From contig NZ_FOLY01000001.1 of NCBI RefSeq assembly GCF_900112585.1, positions 248,001 through 312,000 of the forward strand: a stretch of 64,000 nt of DNA, given 5' to 3'. The DNA comes from Kushneria avicenniae. GTDB lineage: Bacteria; Pseudomonadota; Gammaproteobacteria; Pseudomonadales; Halomonadaceae. The notes beneath the pieces were generated by a model that saw only the letters and a program-made list of their open reading frames with translations, was not told the origin of the DNA and ran no database searches. The position numbers and the translations under genes were made by a program. Every line of letters begins with the position of its first letter. The first letter of the stretch is position 1. This document shows, piece by piece, positions 55,814-63,882 of this stretch.

Positions 55814-56815
55814 TCAACGATTCAGAATATAGCGACGTACCGCCGCATTGTGCTCTTCAAGCGTGGCGGAGAACTGATGCTCGCCATTGCCTTTGGAAAC
55901 AAAATAGAGCTCATCCCCCTCGGCCGGGTTGACCGCGGCTTCCAGAGAAGCACGTCCGGGCATGGCAATGGGCGTAGGCGGCAGGCCGTGAATGACGTAG
56001 GTATTCCAGCGGGTGGACTTCGTCAGATCGGCGCGTGTCAGTGAACCGCTATAAGCCTGTCCCAGCCCGTAGATCACGGTTGGATCCGTCTGAAGACGCA
56101 TTCCCTTTTCAAGCCGACGAACAAAGACACCCGAGATCCGGGTCCGTTCGGCAGGGGCTCCGGTCTCCTTTTCGATCAGGGAGGCCAGTATCAGTGCTTC
56201 ATAGGGGCTGTCGATCGGCAGCCCGGGCTGGCGATCGGTCCAGATTTCATCAAGCGTATTGACCATTCGCTCATGGGCACGCTTGAACAGCTCCAGATCG
56301 GTTGCCCCCTTGCGCCACTGATAGGTATCCGGAAAAAACCAGCCTTCGGGGAATTCGCCCTCTTCTCCGAGCGCGGCCATGATCTCTTCATCGCTCATGT
56401 CACGGGTGTCATGCACCAGCGGCTCGGCCTGATTCAGAATCTGACGCATCTGGGCAAAGGTACGCCCCTCCGGAATGGTCAGGTAATGACGAACCACGTC
56501 GTTGCTGGAGAGCTTTCCAAGCAGGGCATGGGCGTTCATATCGGGCGAGAGTTCGAACTCTCCGGCGCGCAGCGCTCTCAGGCGCGCGGGATCAACCACG
56601 CCAAGCAGCTGATACGGCCAGCGCTCACCAATGATACCGCGCTCATGAAGCTCCTCGATGACCTGTCGGGCGCCCATGCCCGAGCGTACTTCATAGATCT
56701 CGGGAGACTGGAGAGCTATCGGCTCATCCAGCTTGTGCTGCCACAAGAGCCAGCCGCCGCCAGCGGCGACAACCATGAGCGCCAGTATCAGAAGAACACC
56801 CTTTAACCACCGCAT
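55814..56815 (-). CDS. mltG: Endolytic murein transglycosylase MltG
   Basis: Inner-membrane YceG-family enzyme that cleaves nascent glycan strands and limits their length. The 333 residues have an N-terminal membrane anchor (residues 4-24, GVLLILALMVVAAGGGWLL), a LysM-like domain (about 40-130) and the catalytic YceG domain with LILASLIEKETGAPAER (catalytic Glu), GMRLQTDPTVIYGLG and YNTY-like STRWNTYVIHGLPPTPI. It sits between pabC and tmk, the order known from E. coli. Topology and motifs agree fully with the family. Confidence 0.93.
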   Translation of the reverse strand: MRWLKGVLLILALMVVAAGGGWLLWQHKLDEPIALQSPEIYEVRSGMGARQVIEELHERGIIGERWPYQLLGVVDPARLRALRAGEFELSPDMNAHALLGKLSSNDVVRHYLTIPEGRTFAQMRQILNQAEPLVHDTRDMSDEEIMAALGEEGEFPEGWFFPDTYQWRKGATDLELFKRAHERMVNTLDEIWTDRQPGLPIDSPYEALILASLIEKETGAPAERTRISGVFVRRLEKGMRLQTDPTVIYGLGQAYSGSLTRADLTKSTRWNTYVIHGLPPTPIAMPGRASLEAAVNPAEGDELYFVSKGNGEHQFSATLEEHNAAVRRYILNR

Positions 56816-56829
56816 ACGTGAGCTCCTGA

Positions 56830-57663
56830 TCAGGATGTTGAGAAAGTAGTGGCATGACCGAGCAAGCGGTGGGCTTCACGCTGGAGATGACGCACCGGCT
56901 CATCGATCTGCCATCGAGCCAGCACATGCTGATTGTCCGGATCACAACACTGTGTGATCGGCCATAGTCCCTGAACCGAGTTGAGCAGGCAGGCGCTGCG
57001 CGCCTGAAGCAGCCGGGAGAGCGGTGCGGCGCTGACAACGGCAAGCTGCCCGCTTTCCACCAGTGCCCGGCGCAGCGTGCCTTCCACGCCACACTCGGTC
57101 AGTGCCGGCGTCCACCATTGACCATGCTCATGCCAGGCCAGGTTCATGGCCGTTGCCTCAACGAGCTGATCCAGATCGTTGAGCAGGATGCCCTCGGCAA
57201 TGGCATCGTCCTGCCACTCCTGGCGCGCCATTACATTTTCAAGTCGATTGAGATGCTTGATACCAGCGAGCGCGCGCTGTCGCCCCAGTTTCAGCCGGCA
57301 GAGACGAGCTTCGATACCGCTTTCCCAGCGCGCGGGCATGGGCGTGAAGGGAATAAACTGCCAGTAACAGCGAGGCGTCGCGGGCATCGGCGGACGATAA
57401 CCGCGCCCACCACTGCCACGGGTCAGGATGATCTTGAGCACCTGCAGGCCTGCCGGCGCCCTTTCGAGCAAGGCATCGAGCCATTCCCGTGAAGGGGCCT
57501 CGATACCCAGTCTCTGCGCCCCAAGCGCGAAACGCTCACAATGCTCATGCCAGAGCGCAGGAACGCCATCCCTGACCAGAACAGTCTCGAACAGGCCATC
57601 TCCGTAGGCCAGTCCCCGATCTGTCAGGGGCACGGTCAAGGCATCGTCAATCGTGTCTGTCAT
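56830..57663 (-). CDS. pabC: Aminodeoxychorismate lyase
   Basis: PLP enzyme that converts 4-amino-4-deoxychorismate to p-aminobenzoate and pyruvate for folate synthesis. The 277 residues show the class IV aminotransferase fold: DRGLAYGDGLFETVLVRDG, LKIILTRGSGGRGY, and the PLP-lysine region ALAGIKHLNRLENVMARQEW. ATG 57663 gives the proper N-terminus; the upstream extension of the frame overlaps fabF and is not used. It follows fabF by ten bases and precedes mltG. Confidence 0.92.
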   Translation of the reverse strand: MTDTIDDALTVPLTDRGLAYGDGLFETVLVRDGVPALWHEHCERFALGAQRLGIEAPSREWLDALLERAPAGLQVLKIILTRGSGGRGYRPPMPATPRCYWQFIPFTPMPARWESGIEARLCRLKLGRQRALAGIKHLNRLENVMARQEWQDDAIAEGILLNDLDQLVEATAMNLAWHEHGQWWTPALTECGVEGTLRRALVESGQLAVVSAAPLSRLLQARSACLLNSVQGLWPITQCCDPDNQHVLARWQIDEPVRHLQREAHRLLGHATTFSTS

Positions 57664-57673
57664 ATTGACGCCA

Positions 57674-58912
57674 TCAGATGCGCGAGAACACCAGCGAGCC
57701 GTTGGTACCGCCAAAGCCGAACGAATTGGACAGCACATGTTCGATCTTCATTTCGCGCGCGGTATGAGGCACATAGTCGAGGCGACACTGCTCATCCGGG
57801 TTGTCCAGATTGATGGTCGGCGGTGCCACCTGATCACGAAGGGCCAGAATCGCGAAGGCGGCCTCGACCGCACCGGCTGCACCCAGCAGGTGACCGATCA
57901 TCGATTTGGTAGAGCTGATGGCAACGTCCTGTGCTGCGCTACCAAGCACCTTCTCGATGGCCAAGCTTTCGGCAACGTCGCCTACCATCGTGGAGGTACC
58001 GTGCGCATTGATATAGTCGATGCTTGAGGGGTCAAGGCCGGCATCACGAATGGCATTGCTCATGGCAAGTGCCGCCCCGGCGCCATCGCTCGGCGGTGCC
58101 GTCATGTGCCAGGCATCGTCACTCATGCCGAATCCGGTGCACTCCGCAAGGATGTCGGCGCCACGCGCTTTCGCATGCTCATACTCCTCCAGCACCAGAA
58201 TGCCGGCACCATCGGAAAGGACAAAACCGTCGCGGTCACGGTCCCAGGGGCGACTGGCAGCCTGCGGATCGTCGTTACGGGTCGACAGTGCCCGCGCTGC
58301 GGAGAATCCACCGACGCCCAGCGGCGTGCTGGCCATCTCGGCACCACCGCAGACCATGACATCGGCATCACCGTAGGCAATCGTGCGTGCGCCATAGCCA
58401 ATGTTGTGTGTACCCGACGTGCAGGCCGTGGTAATGGCAATATTGGGACCGCGGAAACCGAACTGGATCGCCAGATTCCCGGAAATCATGTTGATAATCG
58501 AGCCGGGAACGAAAAAGGGAGAAATGCGGCGCGCTCCCGACTTCAGCATCGACTGATGATTGCTTTCGATCATGGGCAATCCGCCGATGCCGGAACCGAT
58601 GGCAACCCCGATACGGTGGGCATTCTCTTCGCTACAGGCGATTCCGGAGTTCTGAATCGCCTGCACGGAAGCCGCGATACCATACTGGATAAAAAGATCC
58701 ATTTTCTTGGCATCTTTCGGGTTGAACCATGGCGCTGGATCGAACCCCTTTACAGCACCGCTGAAACGGGTGTTCAGACCACTGGCATCAAAGTGCTCGA
58801 TCGATCCGATACCGCTTTTGCCAGCCTTGATACTATCCCAGGTGGCATCGGTAGTATTACCTACCGGTGTTACCAGACCGATGCCGGTCACCACGACCCT
58901 TCTGCGAGGCAT
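57674..58912 (-). CDS. fabF: 3-oxoacyl-ACP synthase II
   Basis: Elongating condensing enzyme of fatty-acid synthesis. The 412 residues contain the catalytic Cys in [15 protein letters not shown], the two His in [11 protein letters not shown] and [13 protein letters not shown], and the terminal [33 protein letters not shown] begins at ATG 58912; the longer open frame upstream crosses the leader and is not used. The acpP terminator hairpin stands between acpP and fabF, so fabF may be made at a lower level or from its own promoter. Confidence 0.96.
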   Translation of the reverse strand: MPRRRVVVTGIGLVTPVGNTTDATWDSIKAGKSGIGSIEHFDASGLNTRFSGAVKGFDPAPWFNPKDAKKMDLFIQYGIAASVQAIQNSGIACSEENAHRIGVAIGSGIGGLPMIESNHQSMLKSGARRISPFFVPGSIINMISGNLAIQFGFRGPNIAITTACTSGTHNIGYGARTIAYGDADVMVCGGAEMASTPLGVGGFSAARALSTRNDDPQAASRPWDRDRDGFVLSDGAGILVLEEYEHAKARGADILAECTGFGMSDDAWHMTAPPSDGAGAALAMSNAIRDAGLDPSSIDYINAHGTSTMVGDVAESLAIEKVLGSAAQDVAISSTKSMIGHLLGAAGAVEAAFAILALRDQVAPPTINLDNPDEQCRLDYVPHTAREMKIEHVLSNSFGFGGTNGSLVFSRI

Positions 58913-59110
58913 CGTTTTTCCTCCAAAAAAGACAGATGAGTGCGCTCGAGAGCCTGAATTCCTGCTGGATACCCGACCGCCTGCTGCGTGATATATCGCG
59001 GCCATTATACCGATTCTGTCGGCCTGGTCTCTGCGGATATATCCCTGATGATTCAGCTTGAAAGAACCGACGCACCACGCGCTGCCTGCCGGTCAATATT
59101 ATCTAAAAAT

Positions 59111-59137
59111 AAAGCCGCTCCCGAATGGGGCGGCTTT
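59111..59137 (-). terminator. Intrinsic terminator after acpP
   Basis: Eleven-bp stem AAAGCCGCTCC/GGGGCGGCTTT (59111-59121 and 59127-59137, one T-G pair) with a CGAAT loop. On the - strand it is followed by TTTATTTTTAG. It lies 43 bases beyond the acpP stop and about 200 bases before fabF, so acpP transcripts can end here while some read through. Confidence 0.85.
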
Positions 59138-59179
59138 ACAGGTCAACCCGGCCCGGTGGGGCCGAATTGCGCCGAAAAC

Positions 59180-59413
59180 TTACTGGTGAGCAACGATATA
59201 GTCGATCGCTTCCTGAACGGTCGTGATCTTTTCAGCTTCTTCGTCGGGAATTTCAGTGTCGAATTCCTCTTCGAGAGCCATCACCAGTTCAACGGTGTCG
59301 AGCGAGTCGGCGCCCAGATCTTCAGTGAAGGAAGAGCTGTTCTGGATCTCTTCTTCCTTGACGTTCAAACGTTCGGCAACAACTTTTTTAACGCGCTCTT
59401 CGATGGTACTCAT
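59180..59413 (-). CDS. acpP: Acyl carrier protein
   Basis: Acyl carrier of fatty-acid and lipid A synthesis. The 77 residues are very acidic and carry the phosphopantetheine site [12 protein letters not shown] (Ser in DSL). [18 protein letters not shown] is the usual start. AGGAG eight bases ahead decides the ATG at 59413. The promoter (59462-59491), a leader stem-loop and a following terminator make it an individually controlled gene inside the fab cluster. Confidence 0.97.
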   Translation of the reverse strand: MSTIEERVKKVVAERLNVKEEEIQNSSSFTEDLGADSLDTVELVMALEEEFDTEIPDEEAEKITTVQEAIDYIVAHQ

Positions 59414-59438
59414 TTATCATCACTCCTGGTTTACGAGT

Positions 59439-59457
59439 CGCCAGATCAAAACTGGCG
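59439..59457 (-). promoter_or_regulatory. 5'-leader stem-loop of the predicted acpP mRNA
   Basis: CGCCAG and CTGGCG (59439-59444 and 59452-59457) with a seven-base loop. If the promoter at 59462-59491 is used, the mRNA 5' end would fall within a few bases of this stem. A hairpin at the extreme 5' end commonly protects mRNA from RppH/RNase E; this is an inference. Confidence 0.45.
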
Positions 59458-59461
59458 GTAG

Positions 59462-59491
59462 TTTATAGGCCGTCTTTCCCGGACGCAACAA
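59462..59491 (-). promoter_or_regulatory. Candidate sigma-70 promoter of acpP
   Basis: On the - strand TTGTTG (59491-59486), an 18-bp spacer and TATAAA (59467-59462, five of six matches to TATAAT). The -35 is weak. It lies between the fabG stop and the acpP start and gives a leader of about 42 nt. Confidence 0.5.
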
Positions 59492-59506
59492 CGTCCTTTG
59501 CCGGCT

Positions 59507-60247
59507 CTAGCGCATGTTCATGCCGCCGTTGACATGCAGCGTTTCACCGGTGATATACCCGGCGACATCGCTGGTCAGAAAACACGCTGCTGCTGCAATC
59601 TCCTCGGGTTGCCCCAGACGCGACAGCGGAATCTGATTCAGCAATGATTCTCTGTGTTTCTCCGGCAGCTCACTGGTCATGTCGGTGGCAATAAATCCCG
59701 GCGCCACGGCATTGACGGTGACATTGCGCGAGGCAAGTTCACGAGCCAGTGAACGGGTAAAGCCTTCCATGCCGGCCTTTGCCGCAGCATAGTTACTCTG
59801 ACCAGCGTTGCCCAGTGTTGCCACGACAGAACTGATGTTGACGATGCGGCCAAAACGCGCACGTGTCATCGCTTTCATGCAGACCTTCGAGACACGGTAG
59901 ACCGAGGTCAGGTTGGTATCCAGAACCTCGTCCCACTCGTTATCCTTCATGCGCATCAACAGGTTATCACGAGTAATACCGGCATTGTTGACCAGAACCA
60001 GGGGCGCACCAAAACGCTCAACGATCTCTTTATGCACCTGCTCGATGGCATCGCTGTCGGTCACATTGAGCACCATGCCGGCACCGGTGATCGAATGGGC
60101 GGCAAGATCGTTGTCGATGCGGCGCGCGCCGTCTTCGCTGGTGGCCGTACCGATGACCGTATGCCCCTGTCGACCCAGCTCACGAGCAATGGCCTGACCA
60201 ATGCCGCGCGTTGCACCGGTAACCAGTGCCACTCTTGCTTCACTCAT
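59507..60247 (-). CDS. fabG: 3-oxoacyl-ACP reductase
   Basis: NADPH-dependent short-chain dehydrogenase of the fatty-acid elongation cycle. The 246 residues show the cofactor loop GATRGIGQAIA, NNAGITRDN, the catalytic Ser in NISSVVATLGNAGQ, and Tyr/Lys in YAAAKAGM. ATG 60247 gives the family N-terminus MSEARVALVTGATRG; the frame is open upstream into the fabD-fabG space but has no support. fabD precedes it by about 50 bases. Confidence 0.96.
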   Translation of the reverse strand: MSEARVALVTGATRGIGQAIARELGRQGHTVIGTATSEDGARRIDNDLAAHSITGAGMVLNVTDSDAIEQVHKEIVERFGAPLVLVNNAGITRDNLLMRMKDNEWDEVLDTNLTSVYRVSKVCMKAMTRARFGRIVNISSVVATLGNAGQSNYAAAKAGMEGFTRSLARELASRNVTVNAVAPGFIATDMTSELPEKHRESLLNQIPLSRLGQPEEIAAAACFLTSDVAGYITGETLHVNGGMNMR

Positions 60248-60298
60248 GCTTGCTATCCCTTTTGGGCTTGATGTCCTGTGGTGCACCCTGAAATGCCT

Positions 60299-61255
60299 TT
60301 AATGGCTATCCGGCATCTCTTTTGCCAGCTCGATACCGGCGGCAAGTGACTCGGGGTCGTTGACCGCAACCCCCCGACTCTGGCGCGTGATGCGCTTGCC
60401 AAGCCCTGTCAGCACCTTGCCCGGACCACATTCGATAAATACGCTGGCGCCCTGCTCGGCTAGCGCTTCCACGCAGCGCGTCCAGAGCACCGGGCGATAC
60501 AGCTGCTGCACCAGACACGCTCTAATGGTATCAAGATCATCATGCCAGGCGGCATCCACATTCTGGATAACACGATAGCGCGGCTGACGCAGATCGATAT
60601 CGGCCATGGCCTGCTCAAGACGCTCGGCCGCCGGCTTCATCAGCGCACAGTGTGACGGTACCGAAACAGGCAGCGGCATGGCGCGACGTGCCCCATGCTC
60701 CTGACACAGGGTGATGGCACGCTCGACCGCCGCTTTCTCTCCGGCGATCACGACCTGTCCCGGTGAATTGTAATTGACGGCGGAGACAACGCTGCCCTGC
60801 GCAGCCTGTTCACAGACCGACTCAACGACGTCATCATCAAGTCCGAGAATGGCCGCCATGCCTCCCTGACCGGCCGGCACGGCTTCCTGCATGGCTTCGC
60901 CTCGCAGACGCACCAGACGAACGCCATCGGCGAAACTCATTGCACCGGCACAGACCAGAGCGCTGTATTCGCCGAGACTGTGTCCGGCCATGGTCGTGGG
61001 ACGTGGCCCTTCAAGCTCCTGCCAGACACGCCAGATGGCAACGCTTGCGGTCAGCAGCGCCGGCTGGGTGCAGGCTGTCGCATTGAGCGCCGACTCGGGG
61101 CCTTCCTGTGTCACATGCCAGAGATCGTAACCCAGCGCGTCGGAAGCCTCCTCGAAGGTCGTTCGCACCACGCTATAGCGTTCGGCGAGCTCTCGCAGCA
61201 TGCCCAGCTGCTGAGAGCCCTGACCGGGGAAGACCAGGGCGAGGGCATTGCTCAT
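60299..61255 (-). CDS. fabD: Malonyl-CoA:ACP transacylase
   Basis: Loads malonyl groups onto ACP. In 318 residues the catalytic Ser is in GHSLGEYSALV, the family start in LALVFPGQGSQQLGMLREL, and the active-site His in VSVPSHCALMKPA. ATG 61255 is chosen; a GTG three codons upstream is in frame. In this cluster fabD directly follows plsX, without fabH in between. Confidence 0.95.
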   Translation of the reverse strand: MSNALALVFPGQGSQQLGMLRELAERYSVVRTTFEEASDALGYDLWHVTQEGPESALNATACTQPALLTASVAIWRVWQELEGPRPTTMAGHSLGEYSALVCAGAMSFADGVRLVRLRGEAMQEAVPAGQGGMAAILGLDDDVVESVCEQAAQGSVVSAVNYNSPGQVVIAGEKAAVERAITLCQEHGARRAMPLPVSVPSHCALMKPAAERLEQAMADIDLRQPRYRVIQNVDAAWHDDLDTIRACLVQQLYRPVLWTRCVEALAEQGASVFIECGPGKVLTGLGKRITRQSRGVAVNDPESLAAGIELAKEMPDSH

Positions 61256-61353
61256 CTGATTCACCTGTACTAACTCGTTGAAGATTAAATAAGCGAAGCT
61301 TGATAAACACCATCATGCAGGCTTGCTTTCGACTTCGCCATACGAAAACGACC

Positions 61354-62376
61354 TTATGTCATCAGTCTGTCCGGCAAATTCATTGCGGCCTCATCCACGG
61401 CACGGCGCACAGCATAGGCGAACCCTTCTGCCCGTGCACTGCCATGACTCTTGACCACGGTCGCCTTGAGCCCCAGAAAACTGGCACCATTGTATCGTAC
61501 GGGATCCAGCTCCTGCAGAAAGCGACGCAATACGGGAGCGGCCAGTCGTCCGACCATACGCGCATATAATCCGGTCTGAAATCCTGCCTGCAGGCGTCCC
61601 GCCAGCATACGCGCCAACCCTTCACTGCTTTTGAGCGCAATGTTGCCGACCATGCCGTCACAGACCGCAACGTCTGTATGACCACTGAAAAGAGCATCTC
61701 CTTCCACATAGCCGACATATTCGAAGTTCGGATGCCTGCTGGCGCGCAGCATTGCATCGGCTTCACGCACCCTGCGCTCTCCCTTCCCGCTCTCCGTTCC
61801 CACATTCAAAAGGCCTACCCGTGGACATGCTACCCTGTCCACGAGCCTGACCATCGCCGCCCCCATGGTGGAAAAATCCACGAGATGCTCAGCCCTGGCA
61901 TCCACATTGGCGCCAAGATCAAGCATGTAGCAGGGCCTTTGCGACACGGTGGGGATGGCGGCGCTGATGGCGGGACGTGTCACCGAGGAAAGCATGCCGA
62001 CATCACGCCGTGCCAGCGCCATGATGGCACCAGTATGCTCGGCACTCACGCAGGCACTGGCCTCACCGTTCTGCAGAGCAACAAGGCTTGCATAAAGGCT
62101 GCCGGAAGAAACATCACGAAGGATACGGGAAGGCGTCATGTCACCGGGCAGGCAGTCGCCGGCTTCGACAATGTCGATACGGTCATGAACATGAACAAGA
62201 GAGGCTGGCAAGCGGGCGAGTTCAACATCGACAAGATGGCGCCTGCCATAAAGCGTAACACCTGCATTCGGCCTTTGTGCCAGTGCAAGTGCAGCTCCGT
62301 AAACGGTAGCGCGGGGACCGTAGTCCCCGCCCATGGCGTCGATGGCGATACGCAGGGGCGTCATCGCCCGAATCAT
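61354..62376 (-). CDS. plsX: Phosphate acyltransferase PlsX
   Basis: Makes acyl-phosphate from acyl-ACP for phosphatidic-acid synthesis by PlsY. The 340 residues show RIAIDAMGGDYGPRATV near the N-terminus, ACVSAEHTGAIMALA, LDLGANVDARAEHLVDFSTMG, LLNVGTESGKG and VCDGMVGNIALKSSEG. The ATG at 62376 follows the rpmF stop with no gap (TAAATG); an ATG four codons in (62364) gives MTPLRIAIDAMGG and is equally acceptable. Overlapping or abutting joints suggest translational coupling to rpmF. Confidence 0.94.
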   Translation of the reverse strand: MIRAMTPLRIAIDAMGGDYGPRATVYGAALALAQRPNAGVTLYGRRHLVDVELARLPASLVHVHDRIDIVEAGDCLPGDMTPSRILRDVSSGSLYASLVALQNGEASACVSAEHTGAIMALARRDVGMLSSVTRPAISAAIPTVSQRPCYMLDLGANVDARAEHLVDFSTMGAAMVRLVDRVACPRVGLLNVGTESGKGERRVREADAMLRASRHPNFEYVGYVEGDALFSGHTDVAVCDGMVGNIALKSSEGLARMLAGRLQAGFQTGLYARMVGRLAAPVLRRFLQELDPVRYNGASFLGLKATVVKSHGSARAEGFAYAVRRAVDEAAMNLPDRLMT

Positions 62377-62553
62377 TTATTCTTCGACGTCGATGACCTT
62401 GCGGCCACGGTAGTACCCATCCGGTGCAACGTGGTGACGGCGATGGGTCGTACCGGTTTCCTTGTCCTGAGAAAGGGTCGGGTTGCTCAGCGCATCGTGT
62501 GCACGACGCATACCGCGCCTGGAACGGGACTTGCGATTCTGTTGGACAGCCAT
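62377..62553 (-). CDS. rpmF: 50S ribosomal protein L32
   Basis: Ribosomal protein of 58 residues that I read from the - strand: it starts [20 protein letters not shown] and ends [13 protein letters not shown]. No zinc-ribbon cysteines are present, so this is the cysteine-free L32 form common in Gammaproteobacteria. ATG 62553 has GGAG upstream (ACCGGAGACAACCCC). It lies between yceD and plsX in the conserved yceD-rpmF-plsX order. Confidence 0.96.
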   Translation of the reverse strand: MAVQQNRKSRSRRGMRRAHDALSNPTLSQDKETGTTHRRHHVAPDGYYRGRKVIDVEE

Positions 62554-62591
62554 GGGGTTGTCTCCGGTTATAACGTAACGTCAGAAATGAC

Positions 62592-63119
62592 TCAGTGATC
62601 CTTCAGGGAACGAAGCACACTGAACGGGTTATCGGCTCGCGCCGGCGTTTCTTGCTCGGCTTCGTCACCGCTTTGCAGCGAATCGCGAGAAACGGCGCAA
62701 TCCGCTTCATCGTGATAGACCACCTGCGGTAGGGTCAGAAGCAGCTCGTCTTCGACAACCGGCAGCAGATCCAGATGTTCGTCTTCCACGAGCACCGGCT
62801 CGTAACGTGCCGGCAGCGTCGCTGCGAGCGCATCGCTGGTCACCATACCAAGCAGAAAGGTGCTTTCAAGATGAACCGGCATGGGCTGCAGGCATCGCTG
62901 ACAGGGCATTTCAACATCGGCGGCAAGTGAGCCTTCAATGTAATGCTGGCGCTGTTCATCCAGATCGAACGTCATGACGACATGACATTCAACCTCCTGC
63001 CGACCGATGACATCGACGATACGAGGCATGGCAGAGAGTGTAACACTCCCCTCCAGATGTTCGCCGCTGGCAGCAAGCCGATAGGGCTCGACCGTTTTGG
63101 GTAGTCGCGTGGTTGACAT
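62592..63119 (-). CDS. yceD: YceD family protein (DUF177), linked to 23S rRNA accumulation
   Basis: A 175-residue cytoplasmic protein of the YceD/DUF177 family; E. coli and plant homologues influence 23S rRNA maturation or accumulation. The CxxC-like MPCQRCLQPMPVHLES is the family hallmark. ATG 63119 gives MSTTRLPKTVEPYRLA, which aligns with the E. coli N-terminus; the open frame reaches 63200 but crosses a near-consensus promoter. rpmF follows by about 40 bases. The upstream sequence lacks a normal RBS because the promoter -10 element lies so close. Confidence 0.88.
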   Translation of the reverse strand: MSTTRLPKTVEPYRLAASGEHLEGSVTLSAMPRIVDVIGRQEVECHVVMTFDLDEQRQHYIEGSLAADVEMPCQRCLQPMPVHLESTFLLGMVTSDALAATLPARYEPVLVEDEHLDLLPVVEDELLLTLPQVVYHDEADCAVSRDSLQSGDEAEQETPARADNPFSVLRSLKDH

Positions 63120-63128
63120 AGGCGCGCA

Positions 63129-63157
63129 ATAATAGGGATTGTCCGTGAAGGTGTCAA
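63129..63157 (-). promoter_or_regulatory. Near-consensus sigma-70 promoter of the yceD-rpmF-plsX-fab genes
   Basis: On the - strand TTGACA (63157-63152), an exact 17-bp spacer and TATTAT (63134-63129, five of six). Only nine bases separate the -10 from the yceD ATG, so a transcript starting about seven bases after it would have a 5' leader of only about 2-4 nt. It is the best promoter match in the window. Confidence 0.75.
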
Positions 63158-63259
63158 AAGAGTTGTTGCAAATGATGCCCTTGAGATTCCCGGCATTCAT
63201 ATTAAATCACCGTTACACGTCCCCCATTCGCCTTTCAAACCATCCTTTCAGGAGTCATC

Positions 63260-63844
63260 ATGCCCCTGCTTGTTCTTGCATCCGGTTCCGGCGCTCGTCG
63301 TGAGCTCCTGAATCGCCTCGGCCTGCCCTATTGCCATGCTGCTCCCGATATCGATGAAACGCCACGGCGTCATGAAACGCCTGCCGTACTGGCCGAGCGA
63401 CTATCGCGCGAAAAGGCCCTTGCCCTGGCTGAACGCTATCCAGATCATCTGATCATCGGCAGCGACCAGGTCGCCAGCATCGACAATGAACTTTTGGGAA
63501 AACCGGGTGGTATCGACGCAGCCCGTCAGCAGCTCCAACGCTTCTCCGGTCGCCGCGTCAGCTTCCTGACGGGCCTTGCACTGCTGGATACGCGTCACAA
63601 TCACTGCGCAACCCATGTCGATCTGACAAGCGTCGATATCAGAACGCTGAGCGCGCAGGAAATAGAGGGCTATCTCGAAAAGGAGCCGGCCATCGACAGC
63701 GCCGGCGGCTTTTATATGGAACAACTGGGTACGGCGCTTTTCGACAGCGTCGAGACCACCGACCCCAGCGCCCTGATGGGGCTTCCCTTGATCACGCTGT
63801 GTCGATTGCTGCGCGATGCCGGCGTCAACCCACTGCTGAAATGA
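63260..63844 (+). CDS. yceF: Maf/YceF-family nucleotide pyrophosphatase
   Basis: House-cleaning NTP pyrophosphatase. The 194 residues show LASGSGARRELLNRLG at the start, the DETPRRHETP segment, SREKALALA, IGSDQVASID, and GGFYMEQLG near the end. Maf enzymes of the YceF group act on m7GTP; YhdE types act on dTTP/UTP. Position next to yceD, as in E. coli, supports YceF. ATG 63260 follows AGGAG. It is divergent from yceD. Confidence 0.88.
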   Translation: MPLLVLASGSGARRELLNRLGLPYCHAAPDIDETPRRHETPAVLAERLSREKALALAERYPDHLIIGSDQVASIDNELLGKPGGIDAARQQLQRFSGRRVSFLTGLALLDTRHNHCATHVDLTSVDIRTLSAQEIEGYLEKEPAIDSAGGFYMEQLGTALFDSVETTDPSALMGLPLITLCRLLRDAGVNPLLK

Positions 63845-63882
63845 GCATATCCAGAGCGCGATAGAACCTTCGGCCCCTTTAC

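Noticed and set aside
63120-63200. Extended YceD start at ATG 63200
   Set aside because: No ribosome binding site, no similarity to the family N-terminus, and the extension would overlap the best promoter in the window.
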